A stretch of 64,000 bases of DNA from Streptomyces sp. NBC_01754. GTDB taxonomy: Bacteria; Actinomycetota; Actinomycetes; Streptomycetales; Streptomycetaceae. A program made the translations under genes and the position numbers. Below are positions 43,251-51,020 of the stretch, one piece after another. The DNA lies in assembly GCF_035918015.1 (NCBI RefSeq), contig NZ_CP109132.1:6944001-7008000 (forward strand). Direction: 5' to 3'. Under the pieces are notes generated by a model. It was given only the letters and a program-made list of their open reading frames with translations, searched no databases and was not told where the DNA came from. Numbering within the stretch: position 1 is the stretch's first letter; every line of letters starts with the position of its first letter.

Positions 43251-44069
43251 ATGCGATACACACGGGTCTCCATGGGAGGGCGGGCGGTCTGGGGCCGCGT
43301 CGAGGACGACACCGTCCTCCTGCTGTCCGAATCACCCCTGGAGGGCGACCCCACGGTCATCGGGACGGTCCCGCTCGACCAGGCGTGCTGGCTGCCCCCG
43401 GTCGTGCCTCCCGTCTTCTACGCCGTCGGCATGAACTACCCCCGCCACATCGAGCACGCCCGACTGATGGGCGACAAGGCGGGAGTCACGCCCGTACGCC
43501 CGGAAGCCGGCTACCGGGCCAACAACGCGCTCACCGGCCACCGCACCGCGATCGTGAAGCCCCACGGGGTGCGCGGCCGGTTCGAGGCGGAGCCCGAACT
43601 GGTCGCGGTCATCGGCCGGACCCTGCGGTACGCCACCCGCCAGGAGGCACAGGACGCCGTCTTCGGCTGGACGATCGGCAACGACGTCAGCGCCCGCGCC
43701 TGGCAGCACGAGGACCGCACCCTGTGGCGCAGCAAGAACAGCGACACCTTCAAGCCGATGGGCCCCTGGATCGAGACCGACGTCGACGCGCTGGCCCAGA
43801 CGACCACCCTGCGCGTCAACGGAGAGGTCCGCGCCCTGTTCCCGACCGGCGACATGGTCTTCGACCCCTTCGACCACATCGTGGAACTCACCGAGCACCT
43901 CACCCTGCACCCCGGTGACGTGCTGTGGATGGGTGCCGAGTCCAGCAGCGGGATCGAGCCCGGCGACACCGTCGAGATCGAGATCAGCGGGATCGGTGTC
44001 CTGTCCAACTCCGTCCGGGCGGAGACCCCCCGCCCGGGGCCACCCTCATCAGAAAGGCAGCGACCGTGA
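43251..44069 (+). CDS. Fumarylacetoacetate hydrolase (FAH) superfamily enzyme
   Basis: FAH-fold enzyme of 272 residues, Mg/Mn-dependent. Seen: VFYAVGMNYPRHIEHA, the metal ligands in RFEAEPELVAVIG (Glu-x-Glu) and GNDVSARAWQHED (Asp), KNSDTFKPMGPWI, and GDVLWMGAESSSGIEPGDTVEIEISGIG. In most FAH hydratases/decarboxylases the last block reads GTPxGVG; here it is GAESSSGIEPGD, a subfamily also seen in 2-keto-3-deoxy-pentonate dehydratases and oxo-acid hydratases. It could hydrate, decarboxylate or dehydrate a 2-keto acid made by upstream steps. Its stop overlaps the next start (GTGA). Confidence 0.85.
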   Translation: MRYTRVSMGGRAVWGRVEDDTVLLLSESPLEGDPTVIGTVPLDQACWLPPVVPPVFYAVGMNYPRHIEHARLMGDKAGVTPVRPEAGYRANNALTGHRTAIVKPHGVRGRFEAEPELVAVIGRTLRYATRQEAQDAVFGWTIGNDVSARAWQHEDRTLWRSKNSDTFKPMGPWIETDVDALAQTTTLRVNGEVRALFPTGDMVFDPFDHIVELTEHLTLHPGDVLWMGAESSSGIEPGDTVEIEISGIGVLSNSVRAETPRPGPPSSERQRP

Positions 44070-44437
44070 GCAAGGAACCCCGTTACATCCACCACGTCAA
44101 CTTCCCCACCACCGACCCCGACCGTACCGCCGCCTGGTACACCAAGGTCTTCGGGATGAAGAGGATCCAGCCCAAGTCCAACACCCGGGTCGTGCTGATG
44201 ACCCGGGGCAACTTCGACCTGCACTTCACCCCGGTCGAGGAGATGGACCGGATGGCGCCCTACCACTTCGCCGTCGAGGTCGACGACTGGGACGACTTCC
44301 TCGGGCACCTCAAGGAGCTGGGCATCCGGCACACCCGCCCGATCGAGCGTCCGGAGAACCAGTCCAAGTTCTGCTACATCCACGATCCCGACCACACCAT
44401 GATCGAACTGGTCTTCCACGGCAAGCGCCCCAACTGA
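44066..44437 (+). CDS. Small VOC/glyoxalase-fold protein
   Basis: Single VOC module pair, 123 residues, starting at the GTG at 44066 within the FAH stop. Seen: YIHHVNFPTTDPDRTAAWYTKVFGM at the N-terminus, HFAVEVDDWDDFLGHLKELG, and IHDPDHTMIELVFHG at the end. This gives candidate metal ligands His (HHVNF), His (YHFAVEV) and Glu (IELVF). It is too short to cleave rings alone; isomerase, lyase or decarboxylase roles are known for such proteins. Its reaction cannot be assigned. Confidence 0.8.
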   Translation: MSKEPRYIHHVNFPTTDPDRTAAWYTKVFGMKRIQPKSNTRVVLMTRGNFDLHFTPVEEMDRMAPYHFAVEVDDWDDFLGHLKELGIRHTRPIERPENQSKFCYIHDPDHTMIELVFHGKRPN

Positions 44438-44474
44438 GCCGTGGCGTCCGCCAAGGAGAAGGAGAAGAGTCCCC

Positions 44475-45266
44475 ATGCCCTACGTCGACACCGACGGTGC
44501 TTCCCTCTACTACGAACGCCACGGCGAAGGCCCCGCGATCGTGTTCGTGCACGGCTCCGGAGGCCATCACGCCATCTGGTGGCAGCAGGTGGCCGCGCTG
44601 CGCGACGCGTTCACCGTGGTCACCCTCGACCTGCCCGGGTTCGGCAGGACCCGCCTGTCCGAGCCGCGGGCCGAGTTCGACAGCCAGGCCTTCCACGGTG
44701 ACGTCGTCGCCGTGCTCGACCATGAGGACCTGACCGACGCCATGGTGGTCGGCCAGTCCATCGGTTCGATCGCCGCGCTGCGGGCCGGTCTGGAGCGCCC
44801 CGACCGCGTGGGCTCCGTGGTCCTCGGCCACTCCCTCGGAGGTATCGGCCATCCCGAGCTGAAGCAGCTGGCCGCGGCGGACCGCGCCCAGGCCGTCGAA
44901 CTCCCCGTCATCGACCGGCTGCTGACCAAGGAGTTCCAGCGGGAGCGGCCCGACCTCACCTTCCTGTTCCGGCAGATGGGCAGGTTCAACACCGCCACCA
45001 TGCAGGATCTGCGCAACCTCGACACCGACGGCCCCGGCCTGGACGAGATCCGGGACTCCGGCGTCCGGATCGCCTTCCTCGCCGGCGAGAGGGACGCGGT
45101 GCTCGGCGTGAAGACGGTCACCCGCGCCCACGAACTGGTGGAGGGATCCCACCTGGAGGTCGTCCCCGGCGCCCCGCACTCGATGTACTGGGAGACCCCC
45201 CAGGAGTACAACGCGGCCGTCGCCCGTCTGCGCCGCACCCTCACCGCCCCGAAGGAAGCCGTATGA
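44475..45266 (+). CDS. Alpha/beta hydrolase (C-C hydrolase or esterase type)
   Basis: Alpha/beta fold hydrolase, 263 residues, cytosolic. Seen: oxyanion segment VFVHGSGGHHAIWWQQ, nucleophile elbow GQSIGS with Ser95, acid in LAGERDAVLG, and catalytic His in GAPHSMYWE. Meta-cleavage product hydrolases (MhpC/BphD) share this layout, and the position after an extradiol dioxygenase fits C-C bond hydrolysis. The usual GNSMGG elbow is replaced by GQSIGS, so an esterase or lactonase role is also possible. It overlaps the next gene by four bases. Confidence 0.83.
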   Translation: MPYVDTDGASLYYERHGEGPAIVFVHGSGGHHAIWWQQVAALRDAFTVVTLDLPGFGRTRLSEPRAEFDSQAFHGDVVAVLDHEDLTDAMVVGQSIGSIAALRAGLERPDRVGSVVLGHSLGGIGHPELKQLAAADRAQAVELPVIDRLLTKEFQRERPDLTFLFRQMGRFNTATMQDLRNLDTDGPGLDEIRDSGVRIAFLAGERDAVLGVKTVTRAHELVEGSHLEVVPGAPHSMYWETPQEYNAAVARLRRTLTAPKEAV

Positions 45267-45733
45267 GCCCCCTCACCCTCGACGCCGCCGAAGAGATCAT
45301 CGACGCCGCCCACCGGCGCGCCCAGGCACTCGGCAAGGCCGTGAGCGCCGCCGTCGTGGACGCCGGCGGCTTCCCCGTGGCCATCCGCCGTGCGGACGGC
45401 GCCCGCCCGCTCACCCCGGACATCGCCCGCGCCAAGGCCTACACCGCGGCGATCATGCAGCGACCCGGCAGGATGCTGAAGAAGTGGCAGGAGAGCCAGC
45501 CCGTCTTCTTCTCCCAGCTCTCCCAGCTGCCCGGCGCGGCTCTGCCCATCCTCGCCACCGAGGGCAGTGTCACGATCAAGAAGGACGGCGAGATCATCGG
45601 CGGTCTCGGCATCGCCGGAGGCACCGCCGACGAGGACCAGCAGATCGCCGACGACGTCCTCGCGTCCCTCGGATACGAACTGGAGTTCGCCGCCTGGGGC
45701 GTCTCCGGCACCCCCGCCGCAAAGGAAGCCTGA
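45263..45733 (+). CDS. GlcG/HbpS-family protein
   Basis: Small profilin-like protein of 156 residues. The pattern LTLDAAEEIIDAAHRRAQALGKAVSAAVVDAGGFPVAIRRADGA, then KAYTAAIMQRP and GALPILATEGSVTIKKDGEIIGGLGIAGGTADEDQQIA, is the GlcG/HbpS (DUF336) signature. Family members include heme-binding HbpS of Streptomyces and many uncharacterised proteins in propanediol, glycolate or aromatic-degradation operons. No signal peptide is present, unlike secreted HbpS, so it acts in the cytosol. Its role in the operon is unknown. Confidence 0.85.
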   Translation: MSPLTLDAAEEIIDAAHRRAQALGKAVSAAVVDAGGFPVAIRRADGARPLTPDIARAKAYTAAIMQRPGRMLKKWQESQPVFFSQLSQLPGAALPILATEGSVTIKKDGEIIGGLGIAGGTADEDQQIADDVLASLGYELEFAAWGVSGTPAAKEA

Positions 45734-45736
45734 ACC

Positions 45737-46771
45737 ATGGCCGATACGTTCAACTACCGCATCGACCACCACGGCAGCCTCGTGCGCCCCGCCGCCCTGA
45801 CGGCCGCCCGGGGCCAGGACCCCGAGGCGCTGCGGGAGGCGGAGACCGCCGCCGTCAAGGAGGCCGTGGCCTTCCAGCGCAAGCTGCGCTCCACCGTCGT
45901 CACCGACGGCGACTTCCCGCGTGAGGACTTCCGCAGCGCGGTCCTCGCCGGTGTCTCCGGCTTCCGGCGCACCGGCCGGGAGAGCGGCGGGCTGGCCGGC
46001 TGGGTGGCCGAGTCCCTGCCGGAGGCGGACGGCCCCCTGATCGCCGACTGGGTCACCCTGCTCGGCGAACTCACGCTGATCGCACCCAAGGTGTCCCTGC
46101 CCTCGCCCGCCTATCTGGCCGCCACCTGTTTCGATCCCGGTCGGGCCGGCTCCGGTGGACCTGCCTCGGCCCGGGAGCTCGGTGAGGCCCTGGCGGAGAT
46201 CCTCCGCGCGGAGATCCAGCTGCTGATCTCCCGGGGCGTCCGCCTCGTCCAGCTGAACAACCCGCTCCTGCTCGCCCACACGGCCACCGAGCCCGGTGCC
46301 GTCGGCGCGCTCACCTTCGAGGACACCCTGGCCGTGGAGGCCCTGACCCTGCCGAGGGGAGAGCGTCCCGAAGGCGTCCGGATCGCCGTCTGCCCGGGCT
46401 GGGCCGCCCCCGCCTCGGTGGACCGGACCCGGGCCGAGCGGCTGTACGCCGGCATACCCGCCGACCGCTGGGTGCTGCCGTACGACCAGGGAACCGATGC
46501 CGAACTCGACCTGCTCAGGGCGCTGCCCGAGGAGCGGGACGCGTGTCTGGGGGCGGTCGACGCGACCGTGCCGGAGACCGAGGAGATCGACGCCGTCATG
46601 GTCCGTGTCGACGCCGCCGCCGAGGTCAAGGACCTGGAGGACATGGCCCTGTCCCCCTCACGCGGGTTCGAGGACGTGGCCGGCCGGCCGCTGCTGAGCA
46701 CCGAGGACCAGAACCGCAAGCTGATCCAGGTCGAGACACTGGCCCGCTACTGCTGGGGCAACGAGTTCTGA
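45737..46771 (+). CDS. MetE-like (cobalamin-independent methionine synthase family) protein lacking zinc ligands
   Basis: TIM-barrel protein of 344 residues related to the C-terminal half of MetE. Seen: VVTDGDFPREDFRSAVLAGVSGF, ISRGVRLVQLNNPLL, ALSPSRGFED and a QNRKLIQVETLAR ending. In MetE the zinc is held by His-x-Cys, Glu and a Cys in LSPQCGF. Here Cys219 survives (RIAVCPGW), but the histidine position is Ala217, the glutamate region reads LPYD (Pro248), and Arg309 replaces the last cysteine. Zinc-thiolate methyl transfer is therefore unlikely. It is last in the dioxygenase operon. The reaction is unknown; a retro-aldol, lyase or demethylation step is speculation. Confidence 0.82.
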   Translation: MADTFNYRIDHHGSLVRPAALTAARGQDPEALREAETAAVKEAVAFQRKLRSTVVTDGDFPREDFRSAVLAGVSGFRRTGRESGGLAGWVAESLPEADGPLIADWVTLLGELTLIAPKVSLPSPAYLAATCFDPGRAGSGGPASARELGEALAEILRAEIQLLISRGVRLVQLNNPLLLAHTATEPGAVGALTFEDTLAVEALTLPRGERPEGVRIAVCPGWAAPASVDRTRAERLYAGIPADRWVLPYDQGTDAELDLLRALPEERDACLGAVDATVPETEEIDAVMVRVDAAAEVKDLEDMALSPSRGFEDVAGRPLLSTEDQNRKLIQVETLARYCWGNEF

Positions 46772-46829
46772 CCGGCGGCGGCCGGGACCGGAGGTCGCCC
46801 ACGCGCCCACGGCCCCGGCCTCGCGGGCC

Positions 46830-47117
46830 CTACAGGACTTCGGCGAAGGTGACCGTCCGGTCCGTCAGCAGCGGCCGTACCGTCCTGACGATCAGCTCGT
46901 CGAAGTAGCCGGCCGCCGCGTGTGCGTCGAAGCCGGACCGGTCGGCGTACCGCTCGTACAGGACGAAGGCGCCCGGGCGGTCCACGTCCGCGTGCACCTC
47001 GTAGCCGAGGTTCCCCGGCTCGGTCCGCGTGTGCTCACGCATCTTCAGCAGCGCGGCCCGCACGGTGGCCCCGTCCTCGGGGGCGCAGTGGTAGTGGGCG
47101 ATGACGGCGAATGCCAT
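46830..47117 (-). CDS. Antibiotic biosynthesis monooxygenase (ABM) family protein
   Basis: Ferredoxin-like ABM protein of 95 residues. The ATG at 47117 follows GAGGAGTACACC. Seen: FAVIAHYHCAPEDGATVRAALLKM, TRTEPGNLGYEVHADVDRPGAFVLYERYAD and GYFDELIVRTVRPLL. Members oxidise quinols or heme or act as small isomerases without a bound cofactor. It is divergent from the ALDH-LhgO operon and shares a promoter region containing a GCGCAAC element, so it probably belongs to the catabolic regulon. The end is 58 bases from the convergent MetE-like gene. Confidence 0.85.
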   Translation of the reverse strand: MAFAVIAHYHCAPEDGATVRAALLKMREHTRTEPGNLGYEVHADVDRPGAFVLYERYADRSGFDAHAAAGYFDELIVRTVRPLLTDRTVTFAEVL

Positions 47118-47196
47118 GGGGTGTACTCCTCGTTCGCACAGGGCTTCGGGCGGTGCCGATTCCAGCACGGTTCACGGGCCCGGGGCCGTGCGTGGG

Positions 47197-47213
47197 GCGC
47201 AACCAATGTCTGC
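47197..47213. promoter_or_regulatory. GCGCAACCA-N4-CTGC element in the ABM/ALDH divergent region
   Basis: Differs at two positions from the exact element GCGCAACAA-N4-TTGC found at 40712 and 50043. It lies in the 194-base divergent gap, 80 bases from the ABM start and 99 bases from the ALDH start, so it could serve both. Confidence 0.5.
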
Positions 47214-47311
47214 CGCCGCGGGCCTGGTCACCTCTCGCGACTTCCTGTGTGGTCGTGACGACCCACCGTTTCATCTGCACACCGCGCAGTCGCCGCGGTC
47301 GAACGGGAGCA

Positions 47312-48769
47312 ATGATCCAGATGCGCACCATGGAAACCCTTCTCGGCGGACAGTGGGTGGCGGCCGACGCGTGGCTGCGCGTCCACGACCCGGCCGACAC
47401 CCGCACCCCCGTCGTCCGCGTACCCGCGCTGGGCGCCCCGGACGTCGCCCGTGCCTACGACGAGGCGGAGAGGGGGTTCGAGGTCTGGCGGAGAACCAGC
47501 CCCTTCGAGCGGGCCCGGGTCTTCCACGAGACGGCCAGGCTGCTCCGCGAGCGGGCCGCGGACATCGCGGCCGACGTGGTCACCGAGAACGGCAAGAACG
47601 CCGCCGAGGCCGGTGGCGAGGTCCAGAAGGCCGCCGACTTCTTCGAGTACTACGCGGGCGCCGCCCGCAGCGGCTACGGCACCCTCCTGCACGACGCCCG
47701 CCCCGACACCCGTACGAGCTCCGAGAGCGTGCCGGTCGGCATCGTCCTGGCCGTCACCCCCTGGAACGACCCGCTGCTGACGCCCGCGCGCAAGCTGGCG
47801 CCCGCCCTGGCCGCGGGCAACGCCGTCGTCCTCAAGCCGGCCTCCGAGACCCCGATGTCGGCGCTCCACCTGGCCCGCGCCCTGCACGACGCGGGCCTGC
47901 CCGCCGGGGTGCTCGGCGTGGTCACCGGGCGCGGCCGTGACCTCTCCGCCCCGCTGCTCGACGACCCGCGCCTGGCCGCGGTCACCTTCACCGGCAGCAA
48001 CTCCGTCGGCGAGGGCCTGCGCGCCTCGCTCGCCGACCGCAACGTCCGCTTCCAGGGCGAGCTCGGCGGCAAGAACGCCACGGTCGTCCTCGCCGACGCC
48101 GACCTGCCGGCCGCCGTCACGGCGCTGATGACCGCAGCGTTCGGACAGACCGGCCAGCGGTGCACCGCCACCAGCCGCGTCCTGGTCGAGCGCTCCGTGT
48201 ACGAGGAGTTCACCGGCCTGCTGCTGGACGCGGTCTCCGCGCTGCGGCCCGGCCCCGGCTCCTCGGGGCCCGGCGTCGTCGGCCCGCTCGTCAGCACCGG
48301 GCAGCGGCGCGCCGTCCTGGCCGACATCGAGCGGGCCGTGGGGGAGGGGGCCACCGTCCTGGCGGGCGGCGGCACCCCTTCCGGCGAGGCGCTCGCCCAC
48401 GGCTGCTACGTCGACCCGACGGTTCTCGGGGACGTGACGCGGGAGATGGCCGTCTGGCGCGAGGAGGTCTTCGGACCGGTCCTCGTGCTGCGCCCCGTCG
48501 ACGGCTTCGAGGAGGCCGTCGACGAGGTCAACGACTCCGGCTTCGGTCTCGCCGCCGCCCTGTTCACCCGCGACCTGCGCGCCGCCCACCGCTTCGCCCG
48601 GGAGGCCGACTGCGGACAGGTCGCCGTCAACACCACGACCTCCGGCTGGGACGTGCACCATCCCTTCGGCGGGTTCCGCGACTCCGGCTCGGCCTTCAAG
48701 GAGCAGGGCACCGAGGCCCTGCGCTTCTACACCCGCGTCAAGACCGTCGCCTTCCACTTCGGTACCTGA
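47312..48769 (+). CDS. Aldehyde dehydrogenase, 2-oxoglutarate-semialdehyde-dehydrogenase-like
   Basis: ALDH, 485 residues, catalytic Cys284 (GQRCTATSRV) and Glu250 (FQGELGGKNATVVLADADL). The run FGQTGQRCTATSR and FQGELGGKN are typical of 2-oxoglutarate semialdehyde dehydrogenases of pentose, hydroxyproline and glucarate oxidation (family knowledge). The ATG at 47312 follows GGGAGC; two more in-frame ATGs at 47321 and 47330 are possible. The next gene, an LhgO-like oxidase, also yields 2-oxoglutarate, which strengthens the guess that this pathway drains into the TCA cycle there. Confidence 0.85.
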   Translation: MIQMRTMETLLGGQWVAADAWLRVHDPADTRTPVVRVPALGAPDVARAYDEAERGFEVWRRTSPFERARVFHETARLLRERAADIAADVVTENGKNAAEAGGEVQKAADFFEYYAGAARSGYGTLLHDARPDTRTSSESVPVGIVLAVTPWNDPLLTPARKLAPALAAGNAVVLKPASETPMSALHLARALHDAGLPAGVLGVVTGRGRDLSAPLLDDPRLAAVTFTGSNSVGEGLRASLADRNVRFQGELGGKNATVVLADADLPAAVTALMTAAFGQTGQRCTATSRVLVERSVYEEFTGLLLDAVSALRPGPGSSGPGVVGPLVSTGQRRAVLADIERAVGEGATVLAGGGTPSGEALAHGCYVDPTVLGDVTREMAVWREEVFGPVLVLRPVDGFEEAVDEVNDSGFGLAAALFTRDLRAAHRFAREADCGQVAVNTTTSGWDVHHPFGGFRDSGSAFKEQGTEALRFYTRVKTVAFHFGT

Positions 48770-48809
48770 CGCCGGGCCCCGGCAAGAACAGTGAGAAAGG
48801 AGGATGCCG

Positions 48810-50021
48810 ATGGCTGACGACACGATCGGCATCGTCGGCGCCGGCATCGTGGGCCTGGCCACCGGCCGGGAGATCGCGCTGCGCCGTCCGGGCACCCGGG
48901 TCGTGGTGTTCGAGAAGGAGCAGAGGGTCGCCGTCCACCAGACCGGGCACAACTCGGGCGTGGTGCACGCCGGCATCTACTACGCGCCCGGGAGCCTGAA
49001 GGCCGAGCTGTGCGTACGGGGTGTGGCGCTGCTGCGCGCGTACTGCCAGGACCGGAAGCTGCCGTACCAGGAGATCGGCAAACTCGTCGTGGCCGTCCGC
49101 CAGGACGAGCTGGGCAGGATGGACGACCTCTACGAGCGGGCCCGGAACAACCACGTACCCGATCTGCGCCGGGTCTCCCAGGACGAGATCAGGGAGATCG
49201 AACCGAACGCCGGCGGTATCGCGGCCCTGCACTCGCCCCGAACCGCGATCACCGACTACCCGGCGGTCGCCCGGCATTTCGCCGAGGACATCGCGGCCCG
49301 GGGCGGCGAGGTGAAGCTCGGGTTCCCGGTGTCCTCCCTCACCGGCGTGCCCGGAGGCATCGAGGTGGCCTCCGGGGAGCGACGGGTCAGGGTCGACCGG
49401 CTCATCCTCTGCGCGGGGTTGCAGTCGGACACCGTCGCCGGACTCGCCCGGGACCGCAAGGACCCGCGGATCGTCCCCTTCCGGGGTGAGTACATGCTGC
49501 TCAAGCCGGACCGCACCGACCTGGTGCGGGGCCTGGTCTACCCCGTACCCGACCCGCGCTACCCCTTCCTCGGGGTGCACTTCACCCCCCGGGTGGACGG
49601 TTCGGTGGAAGTCGGCCCCAACGCCGTCCTGGCCCTCGCCAGGGAGGGGTACAGGCTGTCGGACGTGTCGCTGCGGGACCTCGCCCGGCTCGCCGCCTAC
49701 CCGGGCGTGTGGAAGATGGCCGCCCAGCACTGGCGGACCGGCGTCAAGGAGTACCGCGGCTCCCTGTCCGTCACCGCTTTCATGAGGGAGGCGGGCGACT
49801 ACGTACCCGGAGTGGGCACCGACGACGTGGTCCGCGGCGGCGCCGGTGTCCGGGCCCAGGCGCTGGACCGCGACGGCTCGCTGGTGGACGACTTCCGCAT
49901 CCACCACGTCGGGCGCGTCACCGCCGTACGCAACGCCCCCTCACCCGCCGCCACCGCCTCCATGGCGATCGCCGAGCACATCTGCGACGCCGTGCTCGCG
50001 GGCGCCGGCGACGCCTCCTGA
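48810..50021 (+). CDS. lhgO: FAD-dependent L-2-hydroxyglutarate oxidase-like protein
   Basis: DAO-family flavoprotein, 403 residues, cytosolic or membrane-associated. The ATG at 48810 is six bases after AAAGGAGG; an ATG at 48804 is too close. Seen: dinucleotide-binding GIVGAGIVGLATG, VVVFEKEQRVAVHQTGHNSGVVHAGIYYAPGSLKAELC and FRGEYMLL, then GVHFTPRVDGSVEVGPNAVLALAREGY, the LhgO/L2HGDH signature. It would oxidise L-2-hydroxyglutarate (or a similar 2-hydroxy acid) to the 2-keto acid, passing electrons to quinone or oxygen. It follows the 2-oxoglutarate-semialdehyde-type ALDH gene by 40 bases. Confidence 0.87.
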   Translation: MADDTIGIVGAGIVGLATGREIALRRPGTRVVVFEKEQRVAVHQTGHNSGVVHAGIYYAPGSLKAELCVRGVALLRAYCQDRKLPYQEIGKLVVAVRQDELGRMDDLYERARNNHVPDLRRVSQDEIREIEPNAGGIAALHSPRTAITDYPAVARHFAEDIAARGGEVKLGFPVSSLTGVPGGIEVASGERRVRVDRLILCAGLQSDTVAGLARDRKDPRIVPFRGEYMLLKPDRTDLVRGLVYPVPDPRYPFLGVHFTPRVDGSVEVGPNAVLALAREGYRLSDVSLRDLARLAAYPGVWKMAAQHWRTGVKEYRGSLSVTAFMREAGDYVPGVGTDDVVRGGAGVRAQALDRDGSLVDDFRIHHVGRVTAVRNAPSPAATASMAIAEHICDAVLAGAGDAS

Positions 50022-50042
50022 GCGTGTCCGACCCGGCTGTTC

Positions 50043-50059
50043 GCGCAACAACTGCTTGC
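50043..50059. promoter_or_regulatory. GCGCAACAA-N4-TTGC element upstream of amidohydrolase operon
   Basis: Exact copy of the element at 40712 (GCGCAACAA, spacer CTGC, TTGC), 88 bases before the amidohydrolase start. A half copy, TGCGCAAACA, follows at 50071. The gap of 125 bases separates LhgO from the last catabolic unit, so this marks a new promoter. Confidence 0.65.
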
Positions 50060-50146
50060 ACGCCCGGATCTGCGCAAACACCCTCTCCCCGCCCTAACGT
50101 CTGACGCACACCGCCCCCACCCCCCTCGAAACGAAAGAGGCTCACC

Positions 50147-51007
50147 ATGTTCGTGGTCGACACCCAGATCCACATCTGGAAGGAAGAGACCCCGGAGCGT
50201 CCCTGGGTCCCCGGAGCCCGCGAGCGCATCCGCCTCAACGGCCACCGCGAGGAGGCGTTCTCCTACGAGGAGGCCCTGGAACTGATGGACGAGGCCGGCG
50301 TCAACCGGGCCCTGATCCTCCCGCCTTCGTGGGAGGGCAACCGCATCGACTACGCCCTGGAGGCGTGCGAGGCCCACCCGGACCGCTTCGGCATCATGGC
50401 CCGCGTCCCGCAGGACGACGAGGCCGAAGGCACCGCCTTGCTGAAGGACTTCGCCCAGAACCCGCACATCAAGGGCACACGCCTCACCTTCCACCGGCCG
50501 CAGGACCGCAACTGGATGATCGACGGCACCAACGACTGGTACTGGCCGGTCGCCGAGGAACTGCGCATCCCCACGATGGTCCACGCGCCGATCTGGAAGA
50601 AGGAGCTCGGCGACATCGCGGCCAGGCACCCGGAGCTGAAGATCATCATCGACCACATGGGCATCATGGCCCGCTGTGTGGACGACGCCATCGGCTACTG
50701 GGTCGCCGAGACCGCCGACCTGCACAAGCACCCCAACATCTACGTCAAGGTCTCGGCCCTGCCCGGCTACTCGACGGAACCCTTCCCGAACAGGAACATC
50801 GAGAAGTACGTGCGCGAGATGGTCGACAAGATGGGACCGCAGCGCTGCTTCTACGGCACCGACATCACCCGCCTGCTCGGCCACGGCATCACCTACACCG
50901 ACACCATCGAGCAGTTCACCAAGCACTGGGACTTCACCGCCGAGGAGCTGGAGTGGATGATGGGCCGCGGCATCGGCGAGGTCCTGAACTGGCCGGTCGA
51001 GGGCTGA
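50147..51007 (+). CDS. Amidohydrolase_2-family hydrolase (lactonase-like) with altered HxH motif
   Basis: TIM-barrel hydrolase, 286 residues. The N-terminus MFVVDTQIHIW has Gln7 where the first His of the metal-binding HxH is normal, leaving His9. The later ligands are visible: MVHAP, IIIDHMG and FYGTDITRL with the catalytic aspartate. COG3618-type relatives include sugar-acid lactonases and 2-pyrone-4,6-dicarboxylate hydrolase, the latter metal-independent, so the change need not inactivate it. It would open a lactone or pyrone made by the pathway. The ATG at 50147 follows GAAACGAAAGAGG. Confidence 0.83.
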   Translation: MFVVDTQIHIWKEETPERPWVPGARERIRLNGHREEAFSYEEALELMDEAGVNRALILPPSWEGNRIDYALEACEAHPDRFGIMARVPQDDEAEGTALLKDFAQNPHIKGTRLTFHRPQDRNWMIDGTNDWYWPVAEELRIPTMVHAPIWKKELGDIAARHPELKIIIDHMGIMARCVDDAIGYWVAETADLHKHPNIYVKVSALPGYSTEPFPNRNIEKYVREMVDKMGPQRCFYGTDITRLLGHGITYTDTIEQFTKHWDFTAEELEWMMGRGIGEVLNWPVEG

Positions 51008-51020
51008 GGACACCGCTGAG

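Noticed and set aside
40835..46771. Assignment of the island as the homoprotocatechuate (HPC) pathway
   Set aside because: Dioxygenase, ALDH and FAH order fits, but no hydroxylase, CHM isomerase, aldolase or typical HpaG pair is present, and MetE-like, ThDP and Ldh2 genes do not belong to it.
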